Assembly (NCBI RefSeq): GCF_041021895.1
Contig: NZ_CP157428.1
Location: 2,170,001-2,234,000, forward strand
DNA length: 64,000 nt
DNA from: Acinetobacter sp. XH1741
GTDB taxonomy: Bacteria > Pseudomonadota > Gammaproteobacteria > Pseudomonadales > Moraxellaceae
Reading direction: 5' to 3'
Part shown: positions 37,875 to 49,567 of the stretch, piece by piece
Position numbering within the stretch: the first letter of the stretch is position 1
Layout: every line of letters begins with the position of its first letter
Translations under genes and position numbers: made by a program
The notes under the pieces: generated by a model
What the model was told of the DNA's origin: nothing
What the model saw: the letters and a program-made list of their open reading frames with translations, nothing else
The model's database searches: none

Positions 37875-38720
37875 TTAAGACAAAAGAAGTGGACTATCAT
37901 TTATCCCAAGTTTTATTTTGGTGGCGGCAACTAAGGCTTTTTCATCTGTGTGATTGGGATGGAAATCAAAACGATAATATTCAAGAAACTTAGGAATCAA
38001 AATTTTATATTGTTTGCTGGCAAAACTAAAAAAATTGCGCCAAGACTTGAAATTAGTCAGCTGTTTATCGCGTTTCATCAGAATAACTTGGTAAATCGTT
38101 GAAAAGGCTGTAATGAGAATTAAACTAAAGGTAAATACTGAAATGCGTGGAATATAAGCACTTAATCCATTGCCATATAAATATTGATATAAGTCGAATG
38201 CAACAGCTTTATGCTCAGTTTCTTCTAAACTATGCCATAGCCATAAATTGCGTATAGTTGTATCGGTCATAAGTTCATTTACTGATTGCATCATGTTGAC
38301 CACCAGAACGGCTGTATAGTGCTCCAGTCCAACAGTTACTAGTAAATTCCATTTTTTACTAAAGACTTTTTCAATACCTTTTAGGATGATTCCTGTGACT
38401 TTCTCTAGTGATTCTGGGTTTAAACCATATTGCTGGGCGCTGACATGAAAGGCATGGTGTTCTTTAGAATGCATTGCTTCTTGGCCAATAAATGCACCTA
38501 TCTCTCTATCTAAAACTTTATTCTCTTTAGATTTAGGACGTAACGCACGGACAGATCTTACAAAATAGGATTCTCCTTCAGGAAATAAAGTAGAAAGACC
38601 TGTGAAATAGTGGGTGAATGAAGGCTCATCATTGCACCAGTAGCGTGGAATACCATTAAAATTGTAGTCCATACGGCGGACAGGAAAAGAGGCTGCTACG
38701 CGGTTTAAAGCTGTTTTCAT
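37875..38720 (-). CDS. Metal-dependent hydrolase (PF10118-like)
   Basis: A 281-residue protein. The central helix with FIGQEAMHSKEHHAFH and the later HSLEETEHKAVAFDLYQYLYG hold clusters of Glu and His that look like a di-metal helical bundle, as in the metal-dependent hydrolase family PF10118. The start (VRRMDYNFNGIPRYWCNDEPSFTHYFTGLS) also fits that family. A membrane-like stretch (FSLILITAFSTIYQVIL) lies near residues 185-205. The biochemical role is not established. It is convergent with the fadH cluster. Confidence 0.82.
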   Translation of the reverse strand: MKTALNRVAASFPVRRMDYNFNGIPRYWCNDEPSFTHYFTGLSTLFPEGESYFVRSVRALRPKSKENKVLDREIGAFIGQEAMHSKEHHAFHVSAQQYGLNPESLEKVTGIILKGIEKVFSKKWNLLVTVGLEHYTAVLVVNMMQSVNELMTDTTIRNLWLWHSLEETEHKAVAFDLYQYLYGNGLSAYIPRISVFTFSLILITAFSTIYQVILMKRDKQLTNFKSWRNFFSFASKQYKILIPKFLEYYRFDFHPNHTDEKALVAATKIKLGINDSPLLLS

Positions 38721-38910
38721 TTTCTTGCTCCAATTTTCTTTTACTTGAGTTCCAAAAAGGAACTTGTAGATAGAAATTATAAGTAGACAAGAGCAGAGTC
38801 AATAATTTTTGAATGGTTTAAAAGAGATTGTCCTAAAATGATAGGCGGGAGAACTTTAAAGACAAAAATGAGAAAATTAAATTTAATTAAACAAAGAATA
38901 TTTAAAAAAA

Positions 38911-38938
38911 TGCCCAAATTAAAAAATTAATTTGGGCA
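38911..38938 (-). terminator. Terminator of the Lys/Glu/Pro lipoprotein gene
   Basis: TGCCCAAATTAA / TTAATTTGGGCA, a perfect 12-bp stem. On the minus strand it is followed by seven T. Confidence 0.9.
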
Positions 38939-38953
38939 CTACTAAACGAAAGC

Positions 38954-39466
38954 TTAGTTTTTAAGTGCTGGTGTCGCAGCAGCAATAGCAGCAGCAACAG
39001 CGTCATCTTCTGTATTTGCAGGTTCAGTTGCTTTAGCAGGTTTTGACTGAGCTTTTTCCGGTTTAGGTTCAGCCTTTTTTTCTGGTTTTGGTTCAGCTTT
39101 AGGCTCAGATTTTTTTTCTGGCTTAGGCTCTACTTTAGGTGTCTCAGATGTAGTTTGTTCAGCAACTTGTGTCTGTGAAGATTCACTAGAGTGTGCAGGA
39201 CGAGTTTCACGGCGAATTTCAGTTGTAGTATTGGCTGTTTCTTCACGCTGAACTTCAACTTGTTGTTTCGCTTGCTCTTGAGCTTCTTGGTGAGTATCTA
39301 CACTTTCTAAAGACTCAAATTTTGCAGGCTTCGCTGGTTGAGGTTCTGAAACAGCAGTTTCAACCTTGTCTTGCTCTTCTTCTTTCGGTGTCTCTTTTTT
39401 AACGCATGCGGTTAACAATAGTCCAGCTGCAATTGCAGCACAGATTAAAAGTTTTTTATTTGCCAT
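38954..39466 (-). CDS. Low-complexity Lys/Glu/Pro-rich lipoprotein
   Basis: A 170-residue protein with a lipoprotein signal peptide (GLLLTAC, lipidated Cys at residue 21). The rest is low-complexity: Gln/Glu-rich from 25 to 110, then repeats of the type PKPEKK-(S/A)EPK between about 115 and 150, and an Ala-rich end. Charged Pro-rich repeats such as these often span part of the periplasm. No enzyme domain is visible. The start MANKKLLIC is chosen for the standard signal. It is divergent from pyrG. Confidence 0.8.
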   Translation of the reverse strand: MANKKLLICAAIAAGLLLTACVKKETPKEEEQDKVETAVSEPQPAKPAKFESLESVDTHQEAQEQAKQQVEVQREETANTTTEIRRETRPAHSSESSQTQVAEQTTSETPKVEPKPEKKSEPKAEPKPEKKAEPKPEKAQSKPAKATEPANTEDDAVAAAIAAATPALKN

Positions 39467-39623
39467 TGCCCAAAACAACATTTAATTGAGGAGTTGGCAT
39501 TATAACAGTAAATAGCAATGAAAAAATCATGTCAGATTGAGCTAATTTTTTGTTAAAAATGCTGATAGAATAACCAGTTGTTTATTGTTCTTTGAATTGA
39601 TGCGGTTTGACTTTGCTTTATAG

Positions 39624-41327
<1,704 letters not shown>

Positions 41328-41357
41328 TGCGATTTTAAATAAACTGGGAAAGTTTAA

Positions 41358-42215
<858 letters not shown>

Positions 42216-42227
42216 GTTGTTTTATAA

Positions 42228-43568
<1,341 letters not shown>

Positions 43569-43626
43569 TCTTTTGAATAAGTCTTTGCTTATTTAAATAT
43601 TGATAATACATTGATATTTAAAATCT

Positions 43627-43662
43627 AAGTGCTATTTCTTTTTTTGGAAATAGCACTTTTTA
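43627..43662. terminator. Terminator between eno and the yetF-like gene
   Basis: AAGTGCTATTTC / GAAATAGCACTT, a 12-bp perfect stem with an 8-base T-rich loop and T after it. It serves converging genes. Confidence 0.92.
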
Positions 43663-43663
43663 T

Positions 43664-44341
43664 TTATCCTAAGCGTCTAGTTTTTAAAGACTCAGCCCAA
43701 CTGTGGTGATGGCAACGGGAACACTCTTGATCAAGTTTATTTAGAATCTTAGTTTCGCCACATTTCATGCATGAATAAAAAGTATTAATTTTAAGCGTTT
43801 TTGCTTTGCGATAAGCTTCTGGAAATAAAGGTAGACCCCATTTCACATCTTCATCTTCGTAATAAATTAGGCTTAGAAAGCCATCAGATTCAAGCAAAGC
43901 TGTTCTAACTTGTCCTAAATGCTCGATGTTTTGTTGACGCATTTCCGAGAAAAACTCATCATGAGAATATGTTTGCTTCTGGAAGTCTTTATAAACGAGA
44001 AGGCCGTCTTTAACTACGCAGAGTGCTCTTCCTTCTAATAAATTTTCAATTTTTTTATGTTTTACCATACCCCAAGTAATAAGACGATATAAAAAAAGAA
44101 TGACAACGAAAGCTACAAATGCATGAGCAATAGGTAAATCTTTGGTAAACATCGGGTCGCCAGCAGCAGACCCTAAACATAAAATAATAGCCAGTTCGAA
44201 TAGAGAGAGTTGCCGAATACCGCGCTTACCAGATAGCCTTAAAAAACTAATGATAATAATGAACATCACAGTACATCGGATTAAAATTTCTAAAACAAAG
44301 GTCCACGTTGTATCACCTATGAAAATATTAGAAAGATCCAT
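43664..44341 (-). CDS. YetF-like DUF421 membrane protein
   Basis: A 225-residue protein with three membrane helices in the first 100 residues (LEILIRCTVMFIIIISFLRL, then LSLFELAIILCLGSAAG, then AFVAFVVILFLYRLITWG). A soluble DUF421-type domain follows and ends in a four-Cys cluster (CMKCGETKILNKLDQECSRC), likely a small zinc ribbon. SGKRGIRQLSLFELAI is the family hallmark. The function is unknown; relatives occur in stress and spore regulons. It is read minus, against the eno and ftsB direction. Confidence 0.87.
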   Translation of the reverse strand: MDLSNIFIGDTTWTFVLEILIRCTVMFIIIISFLRLSGKRGIRQLSLFELAIILCLGSAAGDPMFTKDLPIAHAFVAFVVILFLYRLITWGMVKHKKIENLLEGRALCVVKDGLLVYKDFQKQTYSHDEFFSEMRQQNIEHLGQVRTALLESDGFLSLIYYEDEDVKWGLPLFPEAYRKAKTLKINTFYSCMKCGETKILNKLDQECSRCHHHSWAESLKTRRLG

Positions 44342-44640
44342 TTTTTTCTCACTTATTTAAAATATGTATCCGAAATACATTTAAAATTCTTATCAGAATA
44401 GAAATGAAAAAAATATACTTTTTAAGTGGTTATTGGTTAAAAATACGAGAGATATGTGATGTTGTATGACTTAAAAACAAAGATTTTATAGAAATTAATA
44501 AGTCTCATTCATTTGATTGTGTGAATGATAAATTTTATTTGAATAAAAAAATTTAAGTCCTAAAACAGAAGAGGCCTATAGTACGATTTTAAAACCTAGA
44601 TTATTGTAGTCACTTAATAATTATTATTTTGGTTTTACAT
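44342..44640. other. Divergent intergenic region, yetF-like / TauE-like
   Basis: A 299-base AT-rich stretch that must hold both promoters. I see no clear operator or hairpin and no extra reading frame with a ribosome site. Confidence 0.5.
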
Positions 44641-44847
44641 ATGATCTATGTAGCACTTGCGGTTATAGGGGTTCTATCCGGGCTGATTAGCGGAGTAGTG
44701 GGAACTGGGTCATCTATTATTTTGTTGCCTATTCTTTCATATATTTTTGGGGCGAAGCTTGCAGTACCTATTATGGCGATTGCCGCAATTATGGGGAATA
44801 TTTCACGTGTAGTGATGTGGCGTAAAGAACTTAATATTAAAGCTTTT

Positions 44848-44856
44848 CTTTTATTT
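44848..44856 (+). repeat. ISAba1 target duplication, left
   Basis: CTTTTATTT directly before the left inverted repeat; the same 9 bases follow the right end. Confidence 0.97.
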
Positions 44857-44888
44857 CTCTGTACACGACAAAAATAGATAACTCATTG

Positions 44889-44916
44889 AAATAATGTCAT
44901 AATAATTGTTTTCTAA
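44889..44916 (-). promoter_or_regulatory. ISAba1 outward promoter
   Basis: On the minus strand, -35 TTAGAA (44911-44916) and -10 TTATTT (44889-44894) with a 16-base spacer. It points left, antisense to the broken permease and in the same direction as the yetF-like gene whose start lies about 550 bases away. Confidence 0.85.
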
Positions 44917-44927
44917 CGACGAATACT

Positions 44928-46018
44928 ATGACACATCTCAATGAGTTATATCTTATCTTAAACAAATCTCTAAAATGGAACAAGTCACATTTAAAGTGCT
45001 TTGCGCTCATCATGCTTGTGATTATTTTAAAGCAAACATGTAATCTTTCTTCTGCATCTAAAGCCTTGCCCATCAAGTGCTTACCACAATCATTTTATCG
45101 ACGTATGCAGCGCTTCTTTGCAGGTCAGTATTTTGATTATCGTCAAATTTCTCAGTTGATTTTCAATATGTTTTCATTCGACCAAGTGCAACTGACTTTA
45201 GATAGAACCAATTGGAAATGGGGAAAACGAAATATTAATATCCTGATGCTCGCAATCGTTTATCGTGGAATAGCGATACCTATCCTTTGGACATTGCTTA
45301 ATAAACGTGGAAATTCAGATACGAAAGAGCGCATTGCTTTGATTCAACGCTTTATAGCCATTTTTGGTAAAGACCGTATTGTGAATGTGTTCGCAGACAG
45401 AGAGTTTATCGGTGAGCAGTGGTTTACATGGTTAATTGAACAAGACATCAACTTCTGCATTCGTGTTAAAAAAACTTCATTGTCACCAATCATTTAGGAA
45501 AGAATCATAAAATTAGTGATTTATTTCGCCATCTTAAAGTTGGTCAAATTGAATGTCGTAAACGACGGATTTTGGTTGGTCGGGTGAAACTATATATAAG
45601 TGCACTACAGTTAGAAAATGGAGAGCTTTTACTCGTCGTTTCTCCTCAGTTTAATGCCAATGCTATTCAGGATTATGCATTACGCTGGGAAATTGAAACC
45701 TTATTCAGTTGTCTCAAAGGACGCGGGTTTAATCTTGAAAATACGCGCTTGACAGACCCTAGACGAGTGAAAAAATTGATTGCGGTGTTAGCTATAAGCT
45801 TCTGTTGGTGTTACTTAACGGGTGAATGGCAACATGATCAAAAAAAAGCGATAAAAATAAAGAAGCATGGACGACTCTCAATGAGTTTATTTCGCTATGG
45901 TTTAGACTATGTTCAAATGGCGATTCAGCGTTTAATTGGTTTTGGGAAAAAAGAAGAGTTTAAGGAAATTTTGGCAATTTTAAGAAGGCAGAATCCTGAT
46001 AGGATAAGGGTTCTGTGA
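44928..46018 (+). CDS. ISAba1 transposase, two frames
   Basis: The first frame (44928-45497, 189 residues) and the second (ending 46018) together form one IS4-type DDE transposase. Asp residues are in LTLDRTNWKWG and VFADREF, and the Glu is in WEIETLFSCLKGRGF. The joining point is a run of seven A at 45468-45474 (GTTAAAAAAACTT). A -1 slip there lets the frame read on (VKKNFIVTNHLGK). Without it, ribosomes stop at 45497. This is the usual programmed frameshift site of such elements. Confidence 0.9.
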
Positions 46019-46036
46019 AATTTGTCGTGTACAGAG

Positions 46037-46045
46037 CTTTTATTT
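46037..46045 (+). repeat. ISAba1 target duplication, right
   Basis: CTTTTATTT directly after the right inverted repeat, identical to 44848-44856. Confidence 0.97.
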
Positions 46046-46694
46046 ATAAGTTTGGGTATACCAGCAACGATACTGGGAGCTAATACGCTATGGATTATGT
46101 CACCAACATTGTCCAACTTATGTATAGGTTTATTTTTCTTTTGCTTAATACCGATTCGACATTATGCTAAACGTCATAGTTTTAAATTCAGTTCATGGCA
46201 AATGGTGGTTGCAGGTGGGGTGCTTGGTTATATTACTGGGGTTGTTTTCTCTACTGGTCCATTATTACTCCCGGTTTTTAATGGTTTCGGTTTAACTAAG
46301 GGAGCTCTTTTAGCTACAGAGGCAGCTGCTTCATTTGGTATTTACGTAACGAAAAGCTTAACTTTTGGGGCACTAGGGGTTTTACAACAGAATATTTTAA
46401 TTGCAGGAATTGCGGTTGGTTTTTCTCTAATTATTGGTAACTATATTGGTAAAACATTTGTAATAAAGATGTCGGAGAAAACGTTTAATTTACTGTTAGA
46501 TTGTATGTTGGTAGTTGCGGGTTTCTCTATGATATTTGCAGTTTTTACTCATTCTTAAGATAAACTTTTATACGCATAGATTGATTTATAAGCAGTTGTG
46601 TTTATAAACATTATTTTCCTTTCCAATTGAGTTTAATTTTGACAAAATGAAACATGTCACAATGGTCAATTTAAAGTAATATGACCATTCATAG

Positions 46695-46723
46695 TTTTGC
46701 AGGAATTTTGCAGGAATTTTGCA
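46695..46723 (+). repeat. 11-base tandem repeat upstream of ftsB
   Basis: TTTTGCAGGAA twice in tandem (46695-46705, 46706-46716), then the first 7 bases of a third copy. The partial copy supplies the -35 element of the ftsB promoter. Confidence 0.8.
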
Positions 46724-46748
46724 TGCCGCTTGTAAATTGTCATACAAT
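46719..46748 (+). promoter_or_regulatory. Candidate ftsB promoter
   Basis: TTGCAT, 18-base spacer, TACAAT, about 40 bases before the ftsB ATG. Confidence 0.55.
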
Positions 46749-46790
46749 ACAAAAACTTAATAAAAGTTTTTAATTAAAGCTCTTAATGCT

Positions 46791-47180
46791 ATGTTAGAAG
46801 TATTTCGATCCACTTCAAGCAAACTCATATTGCTACTGGTTATTGTTTTGGTAGCTATATTGCAATATCAGTTTTGGTTAGGTGAGGGTGGTTATTTGCC
46901 TCATCAAGCGCTTATGCAGCAGATTCAACAACAAGCCGAAGTAAATGATGAGCTGAAAGAGCGAAACCGTATTTTGGCAGCTGAAGTTTTTGACCTGAAA
47001 AATGGTACAGAAGCGATAGAAGAACACGCTCGTCTTGATCTTGGTTTAGTTAAGCCTCATGAAACATTTGTTCAAATGAGTACAATTAGTACTAACTATA
47101 AGCCTATTTATATTGACCCTAACGCTAAAGTAGATTTGGAAACGAATGAGACACCACCATCACCAGACATCCCAGACTAA
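46791..47180 (+). CDS. ftsB: Cell division protein FtsB
   Basis: A 129-residue bitopic protein of the divisome core with FtsL and FtsQ. A short cytoplasmic start is followed by one membrane helix (about residues 12-30, LILLLVIVLVAILQYQFWLG), then a periplasmic coiled coil (HQALMQQIQQQAEVNDELKERNRILAAEVFDLKN). ARLDLGLVKPHETF is the family end motif. The C-terminal tail is longer than in Escherichia coli. Its 3' end overlaps ispD by 35 bases. Next to eno it would be the standard order, but here two unrelated loci intervene. Confidence 0.94.
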   Translation: MLEVFRSTSSKLILLLVIVLVAILQYQFWLGEGGYLPHQALMQQIQQQAEVNDELKERNRILAAEVFDLKNGTEAIEEHARLDLGLVKPHETFVQMSTISTNYKPIYIDPNAKVDLETNETPPSPDIPD

Positions 47181-47862
47181 ATTATGGGCAGTTGTGCCTG
47201 CTGCTGGTTCGGGAAGTCGGTTTTCCAAAACTGAATTAAAGCAATATCAATATATTCAAGATGCTACTGTTCTAGAACATACGATTAGTCGTTTAAGTGA
47301 ACTTCCACTAAGTGGCTATGTGTTAGCAATTGGTGCACAAGATACCTTTGCTTCGACTTTATCTTTTCAAGATAAACATAAAGCTCATTTTTGTCATGGT
47401 GGTGCTGAACGTGTGCATTCGGTATTAAACGCTTTAAATTATCTTTTACAGATTGCGGATGAAAATGATTGGGTGTTAGTACATGACGCTGCAAGACCTT
47501 GTGTGACTTTTGAATGCCTTGATGCTCTCGTTAAAAGTGCAATTGAAACAAACCAAAGTGCTATTTTGGCAATTCCTGTACGAGATACGCTAAAACAAGT
47601 CAATAAAGAACAGCAAATTGACAAAACTGTAAGTCGAGAGTTTTTATGGCAGGCTCAAACCCCTCAAATTGCTAAAATAGGAATACTTAAAAAGGCGATA
47701 GAAGTTGCTCTAAAAAATAATTTAACTATTACTGATGAGGCGAGTGCACTTGAATCTATAGGAGAAGGTGTGCAGGTGGTTATGGGGCGTTCTGATAATA
47801 TAAAAATTACTTATCCCGATGATTTAGAACTGGCTCGTTTAATTTTGCAATCACAGTCTTAA
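47146..47862 (+). CDS. ispD: MEP cytidylyltransferase
   Basis: A 238-residue enzyme of the non-mevalonate isoprenoid pathway, joining CTP and methylerythritol phosphate. WAVVPAAGSGSRF near residue 14 is the nucleotide loop, and VLVHDAARPCV and ITDEASALES are the other signatures. A run of four His (RHHHHQ) at the N-terminus lies within the ftsB overlap. A start further downstream is not available without cutting the domain. Confidence 0.95.
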   Translation: MRHHHHQTSQTKLWAVVPAAGSGSRFSKTELKQYQYIQDATVLEHTISRLSELPLSGYVLAIGAQDTFASTLSFQDKHKAHFCHGGAERVHSVLNALNYLLQIADENDWVLVHDAARPCVTFECLDALVKSAIETNQSAILAIPVRDTLKQVNKEQQIDKTVSREFLWQAQTPQIAKIGILKKAIEVALKNNLTITDEASALESIGEGVQVVMGRSDNIKITYPDDLELARLILQSQS

Positions 47863-47899
47863 GATTTTCTATACAGAGTAGGAATGTTTTATTTTTTCT

Positions 47900-47911
47900 A
47901 AATAGCCTAAG
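47900..47911 (+). repeat. AAATAGCCTAAG motif, copy 3
   Basis: Third copy, 38 bases after the ispD stop and preceded by a T-rich stretch. It continues CA, as copies 1 and 4 do. No gene start is close downstream. Confidence 0.6.
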
Positions 47912-48004
47912 CAAAATATTTCATTACTACATATCTATTCAAAATAATTAGTATTTTTTAACAACTTGAGCTTATAAAATTGATGAAGTGATTTAATTAG
48001 ATAA

Positions 48005-48041
48005 TGTTCGATAGTCGAACAAAAAAATCCTAAATCGAACA
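48005..48041. promoter_or_regulatory. PcaU-type operator
   Basis: TGTTCGATAGTCGAACA (48005-48021) is a perfect 7-3-7 palindrome. A third half-site TCGAACA lies at 48035-48041, in direct repeat exactly 20 bases on. A palindrome plus a third repeat is the known layout for PcaU, the IclR-type protocatechuate-responsive regulator of Acinetobacter. Confidence 0.8.
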
Positions 48042-48211
48042 AAACTATATATTGCTTACTAGATCAAAATAAGAAAATTATCAAAAATGATTAAAAGGGA
48101 AATCTAAGAGAAACACTCGGGATTGAGTGAAATATTTATCCATTCTTCTCGCCTCAGTGTGCCTAACTCTCTTGGTTATCTCTTCTTCAATGAGCACAAT
48201 GGAGTTGTCTA

Positions 48212-48883
48212 ATGATTGACAAAAGTAAGTCCTCACTAAGCGAGGTTCTATCGCAGATTAAAGATGGTGCAACCATTCTGATTGGTGGTTTTGGTACCGC
48301 AGGACAACCCGCTGAACTCATTGATGGACTGATTGAACTCGGTGTTAAAGATTTAACTATTGTCAGCAACAATGCAGGTAATGGCGATTATGGTCTGGCT
48401 AAACTACTTAAAGCCGGTTCAGTTAAAAAAGTGATCTGCTCTTTCCCCCGTCAGTCTGACTCTTACGTATTTGATGAATTGTACCGTGCCGGAAAGGTCG
48501 AGCTTGAAGTCGTGCCTCAAGGTAATCTTGCTTGTCGTATTCAGGCAGCAGGTATGGGATTAGGTGCTGTATTTACCCCAACAGGCTTTGGAACACTTCT
48601 AGCTGAAGGCAAAGAAACTCGCCAGATTGATGGTAAAGACTACGTACTTGAATATCCAATCAAGGCTGACTTTGCCTTGATTAAAGCCTACAAGGGCGAC
48701 CGCTGGGGCAATCTGGTTTATCGTAAATCTGCACGTAACTTTGGTCCGATTATGGCGATGGCTGCGGATGTCACGATTGCTCAGGTTTCAGAAGTAGTTG
48801 AACTCGGTGGATTAGACCCAGAGCACATCATCACCCCAGGTATCTTTGTACAGCACGTTGTACAAGTAGCGCCAGCACAGTAA
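48212..48883 (+). CDS. pcaI: 3-oxoadipate CoA-transferase subunit A
   Basis: A 223-residue subunit that, with PcaJ, moves CoA from succinyl-CoA to 3-oxoadipate. GATILIGGFGTAGQPAELIDGL near residue 20 is the CoA-transferase subunit A signature, and NAGNGDYGLAKLL follows. It is the first gene of the pca-qui operon, with GGAG before the ATG. Base composition in pcaI, pcaJ and pcaF is visibly richer in G and C than in the genes further down. Confidence 0.96.
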   Translation: MIDKSKSSLSEVLSQIKDGATILIGGFGTAGQPAELIDGLIELGVKDLTIVSNNAGNGDYGLAKLLKAGSVKKVICSFPRQSDSYVFDELYRAGKVELEVVPQGNLACRIQAAGMGLGAVFTPTGFGTLLAEGKETRQIDGKDYVLEYPIKADFALIKAYKGDRWGNLVYRKSARNFGPIMAMAADVTIAQVSEVVELGGLDPEHIITPGIFVQHVVQVAPAQ

Positions 48884-48901
48884 GCAATAAGGAGAAATAA
48901 C

Positions 48902-49555
48902 ATGAGCTACCAGAAACTCAGCCGTGACCAGATTGCAAAACGTGTGGCACAAGATATTCCAGATGGTGCCTATGTAAATTTAGGTATTGGCCTACCAACC
49001 AAGATTGCAAGCTATTTACCGAATGACAAAGATATTTTTCTTCATTCTGAAAATGGCCTGTTGGCTTTCGGCCCACCGCCAGCGGCAGGTGAAGAAGACC
49101 CTGAACTGATTAATGCAGGTAAAGAGTTTGTGACCATGCTCAAAGGCGGCAGCTTTTTCCACCATGGTGATTCATTTGCGATGATGCGTGGTGGTCACCT
49201 CGACATTGCCGTGCTTGGCGCATTTCAGGTTGCAGCAAATGGCGACTTGGCGAACTGGCACACAGGTGCACCGGATGCGATTCCTGCTGTTGGTGGTGCG
49301 ATGGATTTGGCTGTAGGTGCCAAGAAAGTATTTATCACTACCGATCATGTGACCAAACAAGGTGAACCGAAGATTGTGGCTGAGCTCACTTATCCGGTTA
49401 CAGGTAAACATTGTGTGGATCGTATTTACACCGATCTTTGTGTGATTGACGTGACCAAAGAAGGTTTAAAGGTTATTGAGAAAGTTGAAGGTCTTAGCTT
49501 TGATGAGTTACAGGCTTTAACGGGTGCAACTTTGATTGATGCGACTCAAGGGTAA
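48902..49555 (+). CDS. pcaJ: 3-oxoadipate CoA-transferase subunit B
   Basis: A 217-residue catalytic subunit. The active Glu is in LHSENGLLAFG near residue 50 (the SENG motif), and LGIGLPTKIA opens the fold. It works with PcaI. It lies 18 bases after pcaI with an AAGGAGA ribosome site. Confidence 0.96.
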   Translation: MSYQKLSRDQIAKRVAQDIPDGAYVNLGIGLPTKIASYLPNDKDIFLHSENGLLAFGPPPAAGEEDPELINAGKEFVTMLKGGSFFHHGDSFAMMRGGHLDIAVLGAFQVAANGDLANWHTGAPDAIPAVGGAMDLAVGAKKVFITTDHVTKQGEPKIVAELTYPVTGKHCVDRIYTDLCVIDVTKEGLKVIEKVEGLSFDELQALTGATLIDATQG

Positions 49556-49567
49556 GGAAGTAGGGAA

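Larger units (their letters stand above)
44857..46036 (+). mobile_element. ISAba1 (IS4 family)
   Basis: A 1180-base element. Its ends are the 16-base inverted repeats CTCTGTACACGACAAA, identical at both ends. Perfect 9-base target duplications flank it. The transposase is encoded in two frames. Near the left end, reading outward to the left, TTAGAA and TTATTT spaced 16 bases form the outward promoter known for this element. Length, ends, duplication size and promoter all match ISAba1. The perfect duplications suggest a simple and fairly recent insertion. Confidence 0.97.
44641..46558 (+). pseudogene. TauE/SafE-family permease gene split by ISAba1
   Basis: Residues 1-72 (MIYVALAVIGVLSGLISGVVGTG...) and 73-242 (ISLGIPATILGANTLW...) are parts of one sulfite exporter TauE/SafE-type permease. 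ISAba1 lies between 44857 and 46036. Removing it and one copy of the 9-base duplication restores a perfect frame (KAFLLF joined to ISLGIP). The membrane helices, the GVVGTGSS motif and the repeated half (GVVFSTGPLLLPVF) are typical. The gene must be non-functional here. The family exports sulfur-containing organic anions; the substrate is unknown. Confidence 0.92.
47863..48211. other. Intergenic region upstream of pcaI
   Basis: 349 bases. It contains copy 3 of the AAATAGCCTAAG motif (47900), the PcaU-type operator (48005-48041) and a leader of about 170 bases before the pcaI ATG. In other Acinetobacter the divergent pcaU gene lies here; it is absent from this place. No further reading frame with a ribosome site is visible. 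Confidence 0.6.

Noticed and set aside
46022..46558. A 178-codon frame starting at the right end of ISAba1 taken as a gene of its own
   Set aside because: Its first residues come from the IS end. The rest is the second part of the split permease, in frame with the first part once the IS is removed.
48053..48085. pcaI promoter from TTGCTT and an A/T-rich hexamer 17 bases on
   Set aside because: The -10 match is too poor to call; the operator nearby is much clearer than the promoter.
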